Assembly (NCBI GenBank): GCA_030062745.1
Contig: CP099851.1
Location: 9,488,393 to 9,552,392 of the forward strand
Reading direction: 5' to 3'
From: Capitulum mitella
Lineage: Eukaryota > Arthropoda > Thecostraca > Pollicipedomorpha > Pollicipedidae
DNA length: 64,000 bases
The position numbers were made by a program, and so were the translations under genes. This document shows positions 1 through 10,159 of this stretch, one piece after another; positions within the stretch are counted from its first letter, which is position 1; each line of letters opens with the position of its first letter. Under the pieces are notes generated by a model. That model ran no database searches, was not told the DNA's origin, and saw nothing but the letters and a program-made list of their open reading frames with translations.

Positions 1-720
1 GAAATAATCCAGAGAGGTAAAATTGGACATCTGGATATGAGCTCAGCATCTACCACGCATCTTCTCATCTTCTCGCATGACTTCAGGCGACCTAAGGTCA
101 TTTCATAGTATAGAAGCGTCTTGGTGCAATTTTGGACTGCAAAATCGACCTCAGTGCCTTTTTTTAGCCCAGAAATAATCAGAACGGAGTTTTGGACTCC
201 TTTTTGTAGGCTAACCCCAAATGTGACCTGATCTGACCTCATAGCCTTCCATATGTCGCTTTTTGTATGTGATGTTATATGTTATATAACCCTTTTTGTC
301 ATGTTTAGCGATTTACTTGACCCAGAAATGCATTTTAGGTGCCAGACATGCATTTCATCTTGCACTTCATTCAGCATTTCAGCTTCACGGTGACCTCGCA
401 ACCCCATGTGGCCTAGGTCATTTTACAGTTTGGAAGTGTATTGATGTAATTTTTGCTGCTCAGTGCCCATTTCTGCCCTAGGCATCACCAAAACGGTGTT
501 CGGGACTCATTTTCGCCACTCTGCCCTAAATGTGACATTGATATCATGATCCGTCATGCGGGCCAACACTTTGTGTCCTTTGAAGTGACTTTCTTGGCCA
601 AGGAATGCGTTTCAGACACCAGCAAGCCGAAGAAACGGGTCAAAGCCGTTAGAGGTGGGGAAATTGAGCTGATCTCAGGTCACTCAACTTCACCTTGAAA
701 ACAAATTTGATATGACACAG
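1..720. repeat. Diverged tandem repeat of about 315 bp with AGGTCA half-sites
   Basis: Two segments, about 92-235 and 411-542, align in the same order. Each has a CCTAAGGTCATTT-like start, a Tttggactgc/Tgctgctcag middle, a block ending in an 'aacggNGTTttggactC' motif, and a closing 'cccNAAATGTGACnTGA'. They are about 315 bp apart and clearly diverged. TGACCT/AGGTCA half-sites recur throughout. No protein-coding signal is visible and the left edge is cut by the window. Confidence 0.5.
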
Positions 721-1389
721 TTCTTAGGACTGACCGTGACTACTGTCCCTGAAATACATGGGGAATTCAAAAAAGTCGTGAGGAATTCAGTGCTTTCTCA
801 GTGACCGATTATGTGACTAGAACGGCCGCAAAATGGTATGAAATACCTCTCAGAAACGACTTCTGGAGCTGCTCCAATGCTTCCCAGGAAACTCGAGTTG
901 TGGTATACCATGTAAAAAGGATTCCTAGGAAACGTCTCAAAACGTTAACGCAATAGCGCTGCCCGTGATTGTTGTTTAGCAGGGTCTGTTCTTCTTCCAG
1001 TAGATGCAGTCTCGTGAGTTTGTTTACAAAATCCTAGGCAGGAAAAAGCGAAATGTAGCTGTCAACACTGTAGCGTTTGCCCGGATGAGCGCCAACGAGG
1101 AGTTACTAAACCCTAAAAAATCTCTCGTTAGTGCAGTGGCAGCGTTATGCACTCTGCAACAGAAGACCTTCCCACAAGGCATTCAGCTCAAAAACGAGAA
1201 TGTCTTTTACTGGAACACCATACGAATGATCATAGTGTTGTCTTGGTCTCTATTTTATAAGAGTCGTCTGTTTGTTATTTTTATATGAAATATAATAGCA
1301 TACTGACATCTTAGGGATTACACGACTCATGATGCACACAAGAGATGTGTTGAGTTCCTTAGCTCTTGTTCGTCGTGTCAGTTTTACGG
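721..1389. other. Intergenic, nothing recognisable
   Basis: Short open frames only. No domain, repeat or RNA pattern was recognised. The 94-codon open frame at 1004-1288 resembles no family I know. Confidence 0.5.
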
Positions 1390-1395
1390 TTTATT
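1390..1395 (-). terminator. Candidate poly(A) signal of the lysozyme-like gene
   Basis: TTTATT on the + strand reads AATAAA on the minus strand. It lies about 217 nt beyond the lysozyme stop codon, on the same strand, and is the first canonical hexamer seen downstream. It implies a 3' UTR of roughly 230-240 nt. Confidence 0.45.
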
Positions 1396-1611
1396 TCACA
1401 ATTCAAACGCGAAAAACTAGGTGGCTGCCCTCGCTTCTTCCAAGTCTCTTCATCACGCACCTTTCCTCAGTTTCTTCACGGTGTACGCGACAGCGCATGA
1501 TCAGCGCCTACCAGTTCCAGTCCCATCACTTCCCTTCCTCCAGAAATGACCAGCAGGGGCGTCTATGTGTTTTGCTGTGTCCGCCGGCGGCCAGCCCTCG
1601 GTCGTCGGCTC

Positions 1612-2055
1612 TCACGCGTTAGGATAGAAGGCCAGGCACGCCTCCAGGCGGCGCCAGTAGGCCGACTGTCGCACGGACGCCCTGTTGGCCGCGCAGCCGC
1701 CGGGGCCCGCTTTGTGCAGCATGGCGTGGTCGTAGCAGGTCTTCCTGCCGTCGTTGTTGCAGTCGTGAGGGTACTTGGCCATGTACTTGCGGATGACGGC
1801 GGCCGAGCAGAACGCGTCGCTCGTGCACGACTCGAACGTCTGTGACGCGTACTGTGGCTCCCGCGCCAGCTCCGAGTCGATGAAGAAGCCCCTGGTGATG
1901 AGGAACGGACCGCACAGGCCGTTTCGGCAGCCTCTGTTGACGTCGCAGGAGGAAGACGCCTCGCAGATGCAGCCGAGGCACTCGCGACTGACCAGCTCCT
2001 GCGCGCTGGCGGCACCCAGCAGCAGCAGGCAGATGGCGAGCGTGCACGTCTTCAT
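1612..2055 (-). CDS. Invertebrate-type (destabilase) lysozyme-like secreted protein, probably non-muramidase
   Basis: A 147-residue protein in one uninterrupted exon. Residues 1-18 or 1-19 form a signal peptide (MKTC, leucine-rich core, then AASA|Q). The mature part carries the arthropod destabilase pattern: CLGCICEASSSC at 26-37, GC..G.CGPF.I at 42-53, C..DAFC at 77-83, RKYMAKY at 89-95, DCNNDG at 98-103 and CYDHA at 107-111. There are 12 cysteines in the mature protein, enough for six disulfides. Family length is about 120-150 residues, so it is full length. The family cleaves peptidoglycan, and some members have isopeptidase or antimicrobial roles. Here, by my alignment, the two catalytic acids of active bivalve i-type lysozymes are absent: Ser fills the Glu position within 26-37 and the Asp segment is shortened near 43-48, as in insect i-type proteins. 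Residues 98-109 read D-x-N-x-D-G-x(5)-D, like a dockerin/EF-hand calcium loop. The start at 2055 is chosen because a TATA box and initiator lie just upstream. The frame stays open to 2295, but that extension lacks a signal peptide at its start. Confidence 0.92.
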   Translation of the reverse strand: MKTCTLAICLLLLGAASAQELVSRECLGCICEASSSCDVNRGCRNGLCGPFLITRGFFIDSELAREPQYASQTFESCTSDAFCSAAVIRKYMAKYPHDCNNDGRKTCYDHAMLHKAGPGGCAANRASVRQSAYWRRLEACLAFYPNA

Positions 2056-2077
2056 GGCGCAGTTGGCTGAGCCGGGA

Positions 2078-2112
2078 TACTGAGCAGCGGCGCCGCTGGC
2101 CGCGGATATATA
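2078..2112 (-). promoter_or_regulatory. TATA box plus TCAGT initiator of the lysozyme-like gene
   Basis: On the minus strand TATATAT occupies 2112-2106 and TCAGTA occupies 2083-2078. The initiator A at 2081 lies 31 nt from the first T of the TATA box, the usual spacing for arthropod RNA polymerase II promoters. It predicts a 5' UTR of only about 26 nt before the ATG at 2055. Confidence 0.75.
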
Positions 2113-2470
2113 CCGCCAGCCGGCGGCAGCCAGGGTTTCCCAACGTCCTGGTGGTGACGTCACGCGCGAGATCGGCTCTTGCCGGCCGGCGCCTCCCGGG
2201 GCGCGCGTCGGGTCGCTGACGACGCTGGCTGCCGGAAAAAGGCCGACGCCGCGCCGTCTGATGTCATGGTTCGACGTCAGGCGGCCGCTGCACACCGCGT
2301 CCGGGACGGGAGGGTCGCGTGTCCGCAGATGGAGACGACGAGCCTCCAGTCGGCGCCGTCTCCGGACTGGTCGTCTAAGCCGCCACCCACGACACGTGTT
2401 CCGGGCACGGAACAGGCGGGCGCGGGCGTATCCAGGCTTTCGCCTAGGAGAGGGTCAGGACAAGCGTAGC
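2113..2470. promoter_or_regulatory. GC- and CpG-rich upstream region of the lysozyme-like gene
   Basis: The sequence is markedly GC-rich with many CG dinucleotides directly upstream of the TATA box, then falls back to AT-richer DNA past 2470. Open frames here look like by-products of base composition. A GACGTCA CRE-like core lies near 2154-2162. Confidence 0.4.
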
Positions 2471-2934
2471 AGCCCTCAAAACTGAAAGCTCAAATTTAGG
2501 CCTCGTTATTTTCGAGTTCAGGAAATTGTTGACTGCTGTTACTTTTTGGTGCGTAAACGTACGTTACATTTCGAGCTCCAAGCGGGGGTCTTGGGCCTCT
2601 TGTCTCCCATTGGCTATGCCCATGCGGAGGATAACGTCATCCGAGGAATTACACCGGCTGTCGTCGGGGTACGGCCAGGTGGGCGCCACCTCTCTCCGGA
2701 CTGGAGGTGCCTTATGATGGCTACATGTGGCGTGCGCTCTTGAAAAACCCCATGGACTTAAGTTTTGAAAGCATTCTTTGTAGAATTTCACCAATAACCA
2801 CAATTATGGCGAAAAGACGAGACGAGAGTTTTTTTTGTAGAAAATTGATAGGGCTTTCCTGAGGCTTAAAATGAAAGCCAATTCATTGTGCCAAAATCGG
2901 ACGCACAGCTGCCGAATAAGCTGTTGGTGTCGGC

Positions 2935-3330
2935 AGGGGTGTCGATTTGTGTTCTTTCGAGGGGGCCCTGGTCCACCCAATGTTGATTTGGGTACCTCCA
3001 ATGTTGGTTTGGACCCTTCCAATATTTTCTACCAGTTTTGAAGGGAACTGGGCAAGAATAACGAAGGAAACGGCCGCAACACATGAAAGATAGGCAGAAA
3101 GTAAAGAACAAGGCATAAAGTGCTGTATCTATGTCTTTCTATCTTATATGTACATATATACATATATACCTATACACATGGGATATACGCAATTTTTTAT
3201 TTGAAAAGTAGAAACAAAAAGCTCAAAAATTTCCATTGGTCAAAACAAAGTGGGCTAAATCCGCTGAGAAACCCACATTTGGGGAGAGGTTAGGTTGGCA
3301 GACCGACGGCTGGGCCCAACAAATCATTTA
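2935..3330 (+). repeat. Dispersed repeat R1, copy A
   Basis: This segment matches, in reverse orientation, 55305-55700 over about 400 bp. Shared landmarks are 'gagggggccctg', 'ccaatgttggtttgg', 'aataacga.g.aacggccgcaa', a TATA-rich run, and 'gggctaaatccgctgagaaaccc'. It has no coding capacity and its family is unknown to me. Confidence 0.6.
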
Positions 3331-4479
3331 CGGAAACTGACGCCCCTGACTGTCGACGTAATTTAATACAAACCGCGCAAAGTTTCCTAGGGAATACCAA
3401 ATATCATAGCAGGAAGTTTGAGTGGCGGTGGGCTGGCGGGAGGGTTGTGATTTAGAGCTTTTATCCAGAAACATGTACCACTGTTTGATAACTTTTCATC
3501 ATGCCGAACTCTTTTGCCCCCGGATAAAGTCATAGAACAGGAAGACACTCGTGTAAACAGTTTTGGTTTCCTGCACATTCCGCGAAAAATAAACTGTGGA
3601 TCGATGGATTAAGGTGAACTGCTGAATGTTGAATGCTGGACAAGCTTTCAGTCTTTCATATTGCAAAATGCATGCCAGTCGTTATTGATTTGGTATCTGT
3701 TCTAGTTCCAAAGTCTGAACGGCTCGCGCCGTCTAACATTCGGGGACGTACGATCCATGAGATATCCATGCAATCGCAAGAGCCCATGCCACGGCACATC
3801 ACAGCAGAACTGTTTGTTTTCTGGGTTTTTTCGACGCCTCAGCCAGGATTGACTATTATCGTCATAGTCGGAAGCTGACTAGTTTTGTGTCAAGTCGTGT
3901 GTCTCGCCAGGCGTTAGTCGGTGTACATGTCACAGCAGAATCTGCGCCGCCGGTCGGCCACTCCGACCTCGACTCCAGCCAGCACGGGTCACGTGCCGAC
4001 TGCCGCGGACGAGGGACCGGACCCTGGCCGACCGCAACGGTGGCACCCAGCCGGCCAGCGGATAAAATTTTCACAGTGTCTTCCTCGCCAGCCCTGCATA
4101 CCTGGAAGCCCTTTGTTGCTACATTTTAGTGGATGCATACTTTCAAGGTTCCTTAGCATATAAGATAAACTGCGGCCCAAAAATCACGAAAGGCTGTAAA
4201 TAATAAAGTTTAAACTTAATTCCGTCCAAACCATGGATTTTGTTTAGCGAATTATAGTATGGTAGCCGGTTGTTCTGGGCTGCTTTGAACTCTAAAATTT
4301 GCCTTTAACCCAGTCGCATTATCGTTAAAAGACATGACCTACAAATGGTTTGCGTCCTCCCTTAGACCCAGACATTGCGCAGTCAATGGAAGTGGCGTTT
4401 CGCCTTCCCGTGGAAGGAGGAACAAAACGTTTGGTCCAGAACGCCGTTAACTAACCCAGTAACCAACTAGACCTCTTAT
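3331..4479. other. Intergenic, nothing recognisable
   Basis: No recognisable gene or repeat. A short GC-rich patch lies at about 3940-4050. Confidence 0.4.
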
Positions 4480-4989
4480 GGATGGAAGCCGAGGCCAAGG
4501 GTCAGGACTACGGGTCATTGACAGAATGGAACTGGGTCCATTCCGTGAGACCCCTACAAAACGTTAAATTCCCAGTCTCACGGCTGCTTGTACGTTTAGT
4601 TGGTGTGACGCCCCCCCACGAACGGAGCCCAGGGCACTCACAAGAGAGTGGGATTGACTCCGGCTCAGCGCAGGCCACCCGGATATATTCTGTGAGGTCC
4701 ACGAGAATTTTAAATCTCTATTCCCTTGGTCGCTTTTGAGTGTGGTCGGTACGAGGCCCTCGTAAGGGGCGACCCTTTCACGGATGGGAGTTGGGAAGCC
4801 ATTCAAGATCCGAACCTTAGTTCAACGCAGGGCACCCAAATCGGTTCTTTGAGGCCCCCTAAAAATTGTTAGCTGCTGGTTTGTGGACCACTTTTGGGTA
4901 TAATCGCCAAAAACCCTCTCTAGGATGGAAACTGGGCCCCCTAGCAAGGTCTGAACTCTTTGTCAGGGCAGGCCTGCCAGGTCCATTCC
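4480..4989. repeat. Degenerate satellite, about 150-bp units (left part)
   Basis: A recurring landmark (gggtccattctgtgaggccc or variants) appears near 4535, 4685, 4840 and 4980, a spacing of about 145-155 bp. Other shared words are 'ggtacgaggccctc', 'gaagccgaggcc' and 'caaaattgttag'. The array resumes at 6204 after the inserted TTAA element. A related unit lies at about 7230-7370. Confidence 0.6.
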
Positions 4990-6203
4990 TTAACCTTATT
5001 CCCGGCAAAGGGGTGCTGAATCCGCCCCCTCGGTTTTTTTGCTTGCCAATTCCAGGGTTTTTTGGCACAGCTTCACGACACCTAGTGGCTTTTCCCAGCT
5101 ATTTTTCTACGTATTATGACAAAATTTAGAAATTATATTTTGCTTAGGGGCAGAGCCAGCCAGCATTTTTGGGAGGCACCTCAGGCTATTTTTGGCCCTG
5201 TTGAGGGTAAAAGGAAAACGACTGTCAAAACTAGCGTTTTTAAGATAGAACTTGAAACGTGATATGGATGTATAACTGAATAGTTAGGCGACGTGTAAAT
5301 ACAATTTTGTTCATTTGGGGTCACTTTACAAGGTCAGGTCAAGGTCAAAAGTCAAAATTTGGCCTTATAGTAGTTATTTCTGCGCCATTTTTTCTGAATA
5401 TTAAGCCCGGCATATCTATGACGTAGAAAGGTACCCTCTACTTTTGTATCAAGTTTCAGATCGATATCAGGTCGAGGACGGAGCTATGGCCTAAAATGTC
5501 AGTGCGCCTACCCCGTATCACAATAGTCGTAAAATGAAATTTTTGAAATAGAGTTAATTCAACTGACTGAAAATGTTTGCAGATAATATTAAATGCACAC
5601 AAGATCATTCCAAGTGGCTCCAAGGTCACCAGGTCATTTAAGGTCAAAGGTCAAGAGTTTATCTGAAGAACATGTGAGCATGACAGTTCCCCGTTTTTGA
5701 TGTCCCTGGCGCCGCCTATGCTAACATTATACAAATATTGTAATACGATTTGTACTTCTTTAGCATAACATGACTAACAGAAGCCAAAAAAGTACTTTTG
5801 CCTTTTTTGTCCATTCAGTTGTTGAAAAACTAATCCTCGTATTTTCGAAATCCTGTGAACGCCTATGAATTTTCTCAAAATTCGAAATGTGTGGACCAAT
5901 GATAAAAGTCCCATCCATAATGTCTCGATTCCTGCCAATTTCATCAAAATCGGTCCGTAAACAACGGAGTTATAAGAAATCCAAAAATATCCCCAGTTCT
6001 TACTTTTCGGCCCCCTTTTTCAACCATTTTCATAATTTTGAAAACTTCTTTAAAAAAAATGTAGTTTACGTCGTGCAAAATCAATTGCCGTTTGTTGCGA
6101 TGAAATCGGATGAGCAATTCTCGAGATCTCGGGGGGGAAGTGAATCAATCCGCCCCTCTGCCGGGAATCGGCCATACCGCTAGCACTCCGGGAATAGGGT
6201 TAA
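4990..6203 (-). mobile_element. TTAA-flanked non-autonomous DNA transposon, family 1, copy A
   Basis: A 1214-bp element with TTAA at both ends (4990-4993 and 6200-6203). The terminal inverted repeats read TTAACCTTATTCCCGG on the left and TTAACCCTATTCCCGG on the right (reverse complement). It is collinear but inverted relative to the copy at 27159-28376. It encodes no protein. TTAA duplication and CCC-type ends are known for the piggyBac superfamily, so a piggyBac-mobilised MITE is the likeliest class; this is inference. It interrupts the satellite at 4480-6630. Clusters of AGGTCA half-sites lie at 5320-5360 and 5620-5655. Confidence 0.8.
5641..5653 (+). promoter_or_regulatory. DR1 nuclear-receptor half-site pair inside TTAA family 1
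   Basis: AGGTCAAAGGTCA is a perfect direct repeat of AGGTCA with one-base spacing. This is the established DR1 motif for RXR/USP and HNF4-type receptors. The same 13 bases occur in the opposite orientation in copy B at 27709-27721. No evidence of function can be read from sequence. Confidence 0.6.
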
Positions 6204-6630
6204 ATGTTGCAGGTTCCCGGTCTCGGGGCCATTTTTGAATGTGATTGGTATGAAGTCCCCTAATGGACGGATGCTTGAGCGTCTCGAGACCAGCTTGAGC
6301 GTCTCGAGACCAGGACCTTGGTTTAGCAACGGCCACCTGGGTCCATTCTGTGACGCCCTTTGAAAGACTCTAGCTTCCCAGGGTCTGGTTTGCTATGGAC
6401 TGTAGACAGTACGAGGCCCTCTCTCGGACGTAAGTCGACGCTCTCTATGAGGTTTGAAGCCCCAGTTCAGCATAGGCCACCTCGATCCATTAATTCTGTG
6501 AGGACCTCTGAAAATTGTATGGTTCTGGCCGCCAGACCAACTTTGACTGCAATCAACACGAGACACTCTGTGCTCACGAGGCCGGGCCCCTGTTCGAACC
6601 CTCTTTCAGGCAGTGGCGGCTCGGGGTCTC
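6204..6630. repeat. Degenerate satellite, about 150-bp units (right part)
   Basis: Continuation of the array at 4480-4989. The landmarks 'gggtccattctgtgac' (about 6340) and 'cgatccattaattctgtgagg' (about 6487) keep the same spacing. A local 23-bp direct duplication ('gcttgagcgtctcgagacca') sits at about 6271-6315. Confidence 0.55.
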
Positions 6631-7734
6631 ACAGACATCTGAGACGCAGCACAGTTGTAGTACCTAACTGTCTTATGTGCGGCTTCTGTGTTGAGTCGTT
6701 TGCGCACAGTTCAAAAACGTACATCTAAGATTTTAAACTATTACGAAATGTAAATATATTTTAATCAACAGTCATCCTACAAACACATTCGTTTCTCCGC
6801 CACTGCTACCAGCTCGGGCATTCGAATATCTTTCGTCGGTGAACCTGACGGTGGTGCGGCGACGGCGGCAGTTAGAAGCAATACGTCTCGCCGAACAGAG
6901 GCTCTGTCAGCTGCGCTGGCGGCCTGCGTGCAGTTTCGCGACGCTCATCCGCTGTATTACATCGGATTCTAGCGTTTGCTGAGGCGGGTGAGCCAGCTTC
7001 CTCTGCGGCCTTGAGCCGCATGTTTGCGGGGCAGCGGGGGTACAGGGCGGCGTCTTTGCGGGTCTGTTTCGTGCTATGTTCATGAATGCGGCAACAAAAT
7101 GAGCACATTATTCCCGTTTAATCATGCATTCAGTTTTATGAACGGTGTTGTGCGTACATCACGTATGTTTCAATTCCCCAGTGCTTGAAATTTTCTGTGA
7201 GACACTTCCTCAGTTTCCTCTAATGATCAGCCACCTCTGGTCTCAAGGTTTGCAGCCAGGTCCAACCCGCGGGGCTTTTAAAAATTGTAAATTCGCTGTC
7301 ACAGACCTTTTCGGTTGTAGCCGTGTACGATACCCTATCGGAAGGAAGCTGAGGCCACTAGCCAAATAAAACTTCAGGGAACACTCACGCTATGTACAGA
7401 CAATCCATCGCCTGCCTAATCACGTTTTCCTTTTCTTTTTTTAGCGTGCTCGTCGCCCTTAGCACCATTTTTTCTTTTGTTCAGTTTCTTACGGGCCCCC
7501 AGCTCCTACATAAGGGGGAGGGGTAGAAGCATAGTTTTTCTCCGGGCCCATTGTGATTGGGAGGCAGCTGCCCTCCGTCCCCCCTTCCGCCCCTTGTCCT
7601 TTGATGTTGTGGAGGCCCCCTTGATGCTGTAGGACGTCCATTTAAAGCTAAAGTACGCATTTTTGCTGTATAGGGGACCGCCGCAAATCACACGATCTCT
7701 TTTTAGGGTATGGGAGGCCACCTGCGCGTCGCCG
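6631..7734. other. Intergenic with one stray satellite unit
   Basis: A single unit related to the 150-bp satellite lies at about 7230-7370 ('gaaggaagctgaggccactagcca'). The rest is unrecognised. A moderately CG-rich stretch at 6840-7050 has no convincing coding content. Confidence 0.4.
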
Positions 7735-8760
7735 TCACCTGGAATAGTTCCATGCTTCTCACGTATGAAGAGGGCTTGGATGATAGGAAGTCTTCTTTTG
7801 TCATTGAGTCGTTTGAGTATCTTGGTGTTCTGCATCGTGGGTCAGTTGTCGGTGGTGTATTTGGAGCATGTGTTGACTGAGTGCTGCTCCCCCGTGCAGA
7901 TGCATCGTCAGGCGACGTGACAGGGTTGTGGTTGTCATATTGCTGTGGTCTCCAGTGAGACGAAGCTGACAGTTTTGGTATGGGCATTGGAAATGATAGA
8001 CTACACTGGTACTCTTCATGGAGTTCGAATCTTGAGAGATGTTTCTCATGATGAGACCACCCATCTTGGCGTTCCGGTCGCAGATGGTCAGGCTAAGCTT
8101 GACGTTTGACTCCGTGCAGTGGACATTGGTAGGGATGAATGATGAATGAATGAATGATGAATGATCTGGCGCAGTGCTCTCTTGTCGACTCTGTAGGATT
8201 GTGGCATTTTATTTTATTTTTTTTTAGTACAGAGGTACATCGTGGTATTGCTTTTGTCTACGGTGGAGGTGTTGATGTTCACACATCTGGTTTTTGACTT
8301 CAAAGTCTCTGTCGGTGTTGGTGTAGCCGGTACTGACGAGAATCCTCTTGCAGCGTTGCAGTTCTCGGTGTGAAGAGGTCCAGTCGGAGCAGTACTTGAG
8401 AGCGATACTACTACGGATGAACGAACGGACGCAACTGGTCCGGTATCGTTGACGGCACTCACTTGCCCATTCATGCATTGGCCGGATCTGTGCGTTTGCG
8501 GTACACCTTGGTTTTCGGTGCTCCGTTTTCTTGTAAAATGCCCAAAGTCCAGGAAGGGAATGCGGCTGTTGATGCTGAGCTCGGTGGTGAAGCGCAGGTA
8601 TGCCCTTATTTCGTAGTTTCTTGAATGTTTGCTGGTGTTCTTTATTCCCAACTTCTACAAAGATGTCGTCCACGTAGCGGCAATAGATGGTCGGTTTGAT
8701 GCTGTTGTCGAGTGGCATGCGGCTCTCCAGGTGGCACATGTTCGTGTTTTATTTCCTTGC
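7735..8760 (-). pseudogene. Penelope-like retroelement relic (reverse transcriptase plus GIY-YIG-type C terminus)
   Basis: Read from high to low coordinate on the minus strand, fragments in different frames follow the order of a Penelope-like element. A reverse transcriptase segment has KPTIYCRYVDDIFVEV (about 8655-8695, with the YVDD catalytic motif). A segment with NSRIPFLDFG lies near 8540-8565 in another frame. The C-terminal block has VVYHFQCPYQNCQ and TTTTLSRRLTMHL (about 7895-8010). The terminal LNDKRRLPIIQALFIRE block lies at about 7745-7810. Frames change at least three times and the reverse transcriptase N terminus is missing, so the element is dead. The expected SYIG part of the GIY-YIG nuclease motif is not intact just before TTTTLSRRL. 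Confidence 0.85.
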
Positions 8761-8916
8761 GTTTCGGATCTACTTGCTCCATCTTCAAGAGTACCGTTGT
8801 TTGTCATGTCTCTGTCTGAATCAAAATACAAACAAAAACGGTCGCATGTAGTCACAGTTAAAACACTATCGATTAAAGATGTTTCAACAGATACACAACT
8901 GACGTGACACATCATT

Positions 8917-8918
<2 letters not shown>

Positions 8919-8966
<48 letters not shown>
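8919..8966. repeat. (AT)n microsatellite
   Basis: A run of 24 AT dinucleotides, followed by an imperfect ATGT extension to about 8980. Confidence 0.95.
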
Positions 8967-8979
<13 letters not shown>

Positions 8980-9479
8980 AGTGTATGTTAGGCCGGGTCA
9001 CGTGACGGGTTTTTGCGAGCGTTTCTAAATTAATCGTGGAATTACCATGCGCTGTATGATTACAAATCTGCACAATTTTTCCTTATTTCTTAAAATCAGA
9101 TTTGGAGGCCGTCGGTGTTTTTATGAGGGCGTTTCTCGGTATTTTTGGTCAAAATCTTAACCCGGCACCGCCTGTCGTGTTTTGTACCCGCGACCGCCTG
9201 GGGAGGGAGTCAAAAAGGGCACCCCTGCTACCTCAGGATCTAATCGTCGGATCTGAACCGGTCTACGACCAGTCGATAGCCCTGAGCTCTGTGACTCGGA
9301 AAATACTGTTAGCCCTGGTCACGTGAGTGATGACGTCACATGTCACGTAAACGCATAACACGACGTAAAAACTGTCATCGGTTTGTACATCATATCATCA
9401 GAATACTGGTCTTCGAGCTTTCAACTGGACGCCTAACGAAAGGTCGCGATTTTTTGCATCAGAAACATGCCAAAATGTC

Positions 9480-9800
9480 CAAAATGCCGGGTCAAGGTAA
9501 GCCTAAGTCAGGTGAAATACTGCGAAAGTTCGATACTTACTCGCTACCGTTTTGATCCACGTAAAAAGGACAGAAATGAAATCTTCTGATGACCAGTTTT
9601 GCATTACCTGGCTTTCATCAGGTAAAGGTCAGTTTAGGTCAGGTCAGATAAAGGTGAATTACTCTTCCTGCCAAAGATCAATAATTACTCGCTGGTATTC
9701 TTAAGTACGTCAAGCACGGAGCTGAAATGATATCTCGTCATAATTAAATCCGCCCTGTCTGCTCTTCATCGGGTCAAGGTGAAGCCAGATCAGGACAGAC
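9480..9800. repeat. Tandem repeat of about 130-150 bp with AGGTCA half-sites
   Basis: Unit starts align at about 9487 ('cgggtcaaggtaagcc'), 9618 ('tcaggtaaaggtcag') and 9768 ('tcgggtcaaggtgaagcc'). Shared internal words include 'aatactNcg', 'actcgct' and 'gaaatgaaatcttctgatga'-like text. AGGTCAGGTCAG-type direct repeats occur at about 9631-9645. The third unit is cut short. Confidence 0.5.
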
Positions 9801-10092
9801 AGCCATTTTTTCTGACTAGGAACAATAATTGCTCTCTGCTGCTACTGAACGATTTTCATTTGTTTTTTTTTCATTTAACACTGCACGACCTTCACCTGTT
9901 TCAGTTGAATGTTGCATTTCATCCCATTTTGACATCTGACTGCGATCAGATGTACAGTGTTGTGCTATGGGACCGCCAGGAGCTGTTCCAAGAGTTCAGG
10001 CTGATCGAGACTGTGTTTGTACATGTCCTACATGGCCTACAGCAGGGTCAGAGGTAGTCGAAGAAACGCCACGTGTACTGTTGCCAACTGGC

Positions 10093-10159
10093 GGAAAGGA
10101 TGTGGGACATGCCATGTCCCACATCACGTCCTTTCCCACAGTAATCGGATTACTGTGGG
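10093..10159. repeat. Two adjacent inverted repeats (hairpins)
   Basis: The first spans 10093-10136: arms of 19 bp (ggaaagga plus tgtgggacatg) pair with the right arm, which carries five extra bases. The second, 10135-10159, has perfect 12-bp arms (cccacagtaatc / gattactgtggg) around a single G. They overlap by two bases and immediately precede the Pao/BEL integrase relic. Confidence 0.8.

Noticed and set aside
1563-2015. 150-codon minus-strand frame overlapping the lysozyme-like gene
   Set aside because: It is out of frame with a signal-peptide-bearing, cysteine-patterned protein and is a GC-rich shadow.
2056-2295. N-terminal extension of the lysozyme frame to 2295
   Set aside because: The TATA box, initiator and an internal ATG followed by a signal peptide place the start at 2055.
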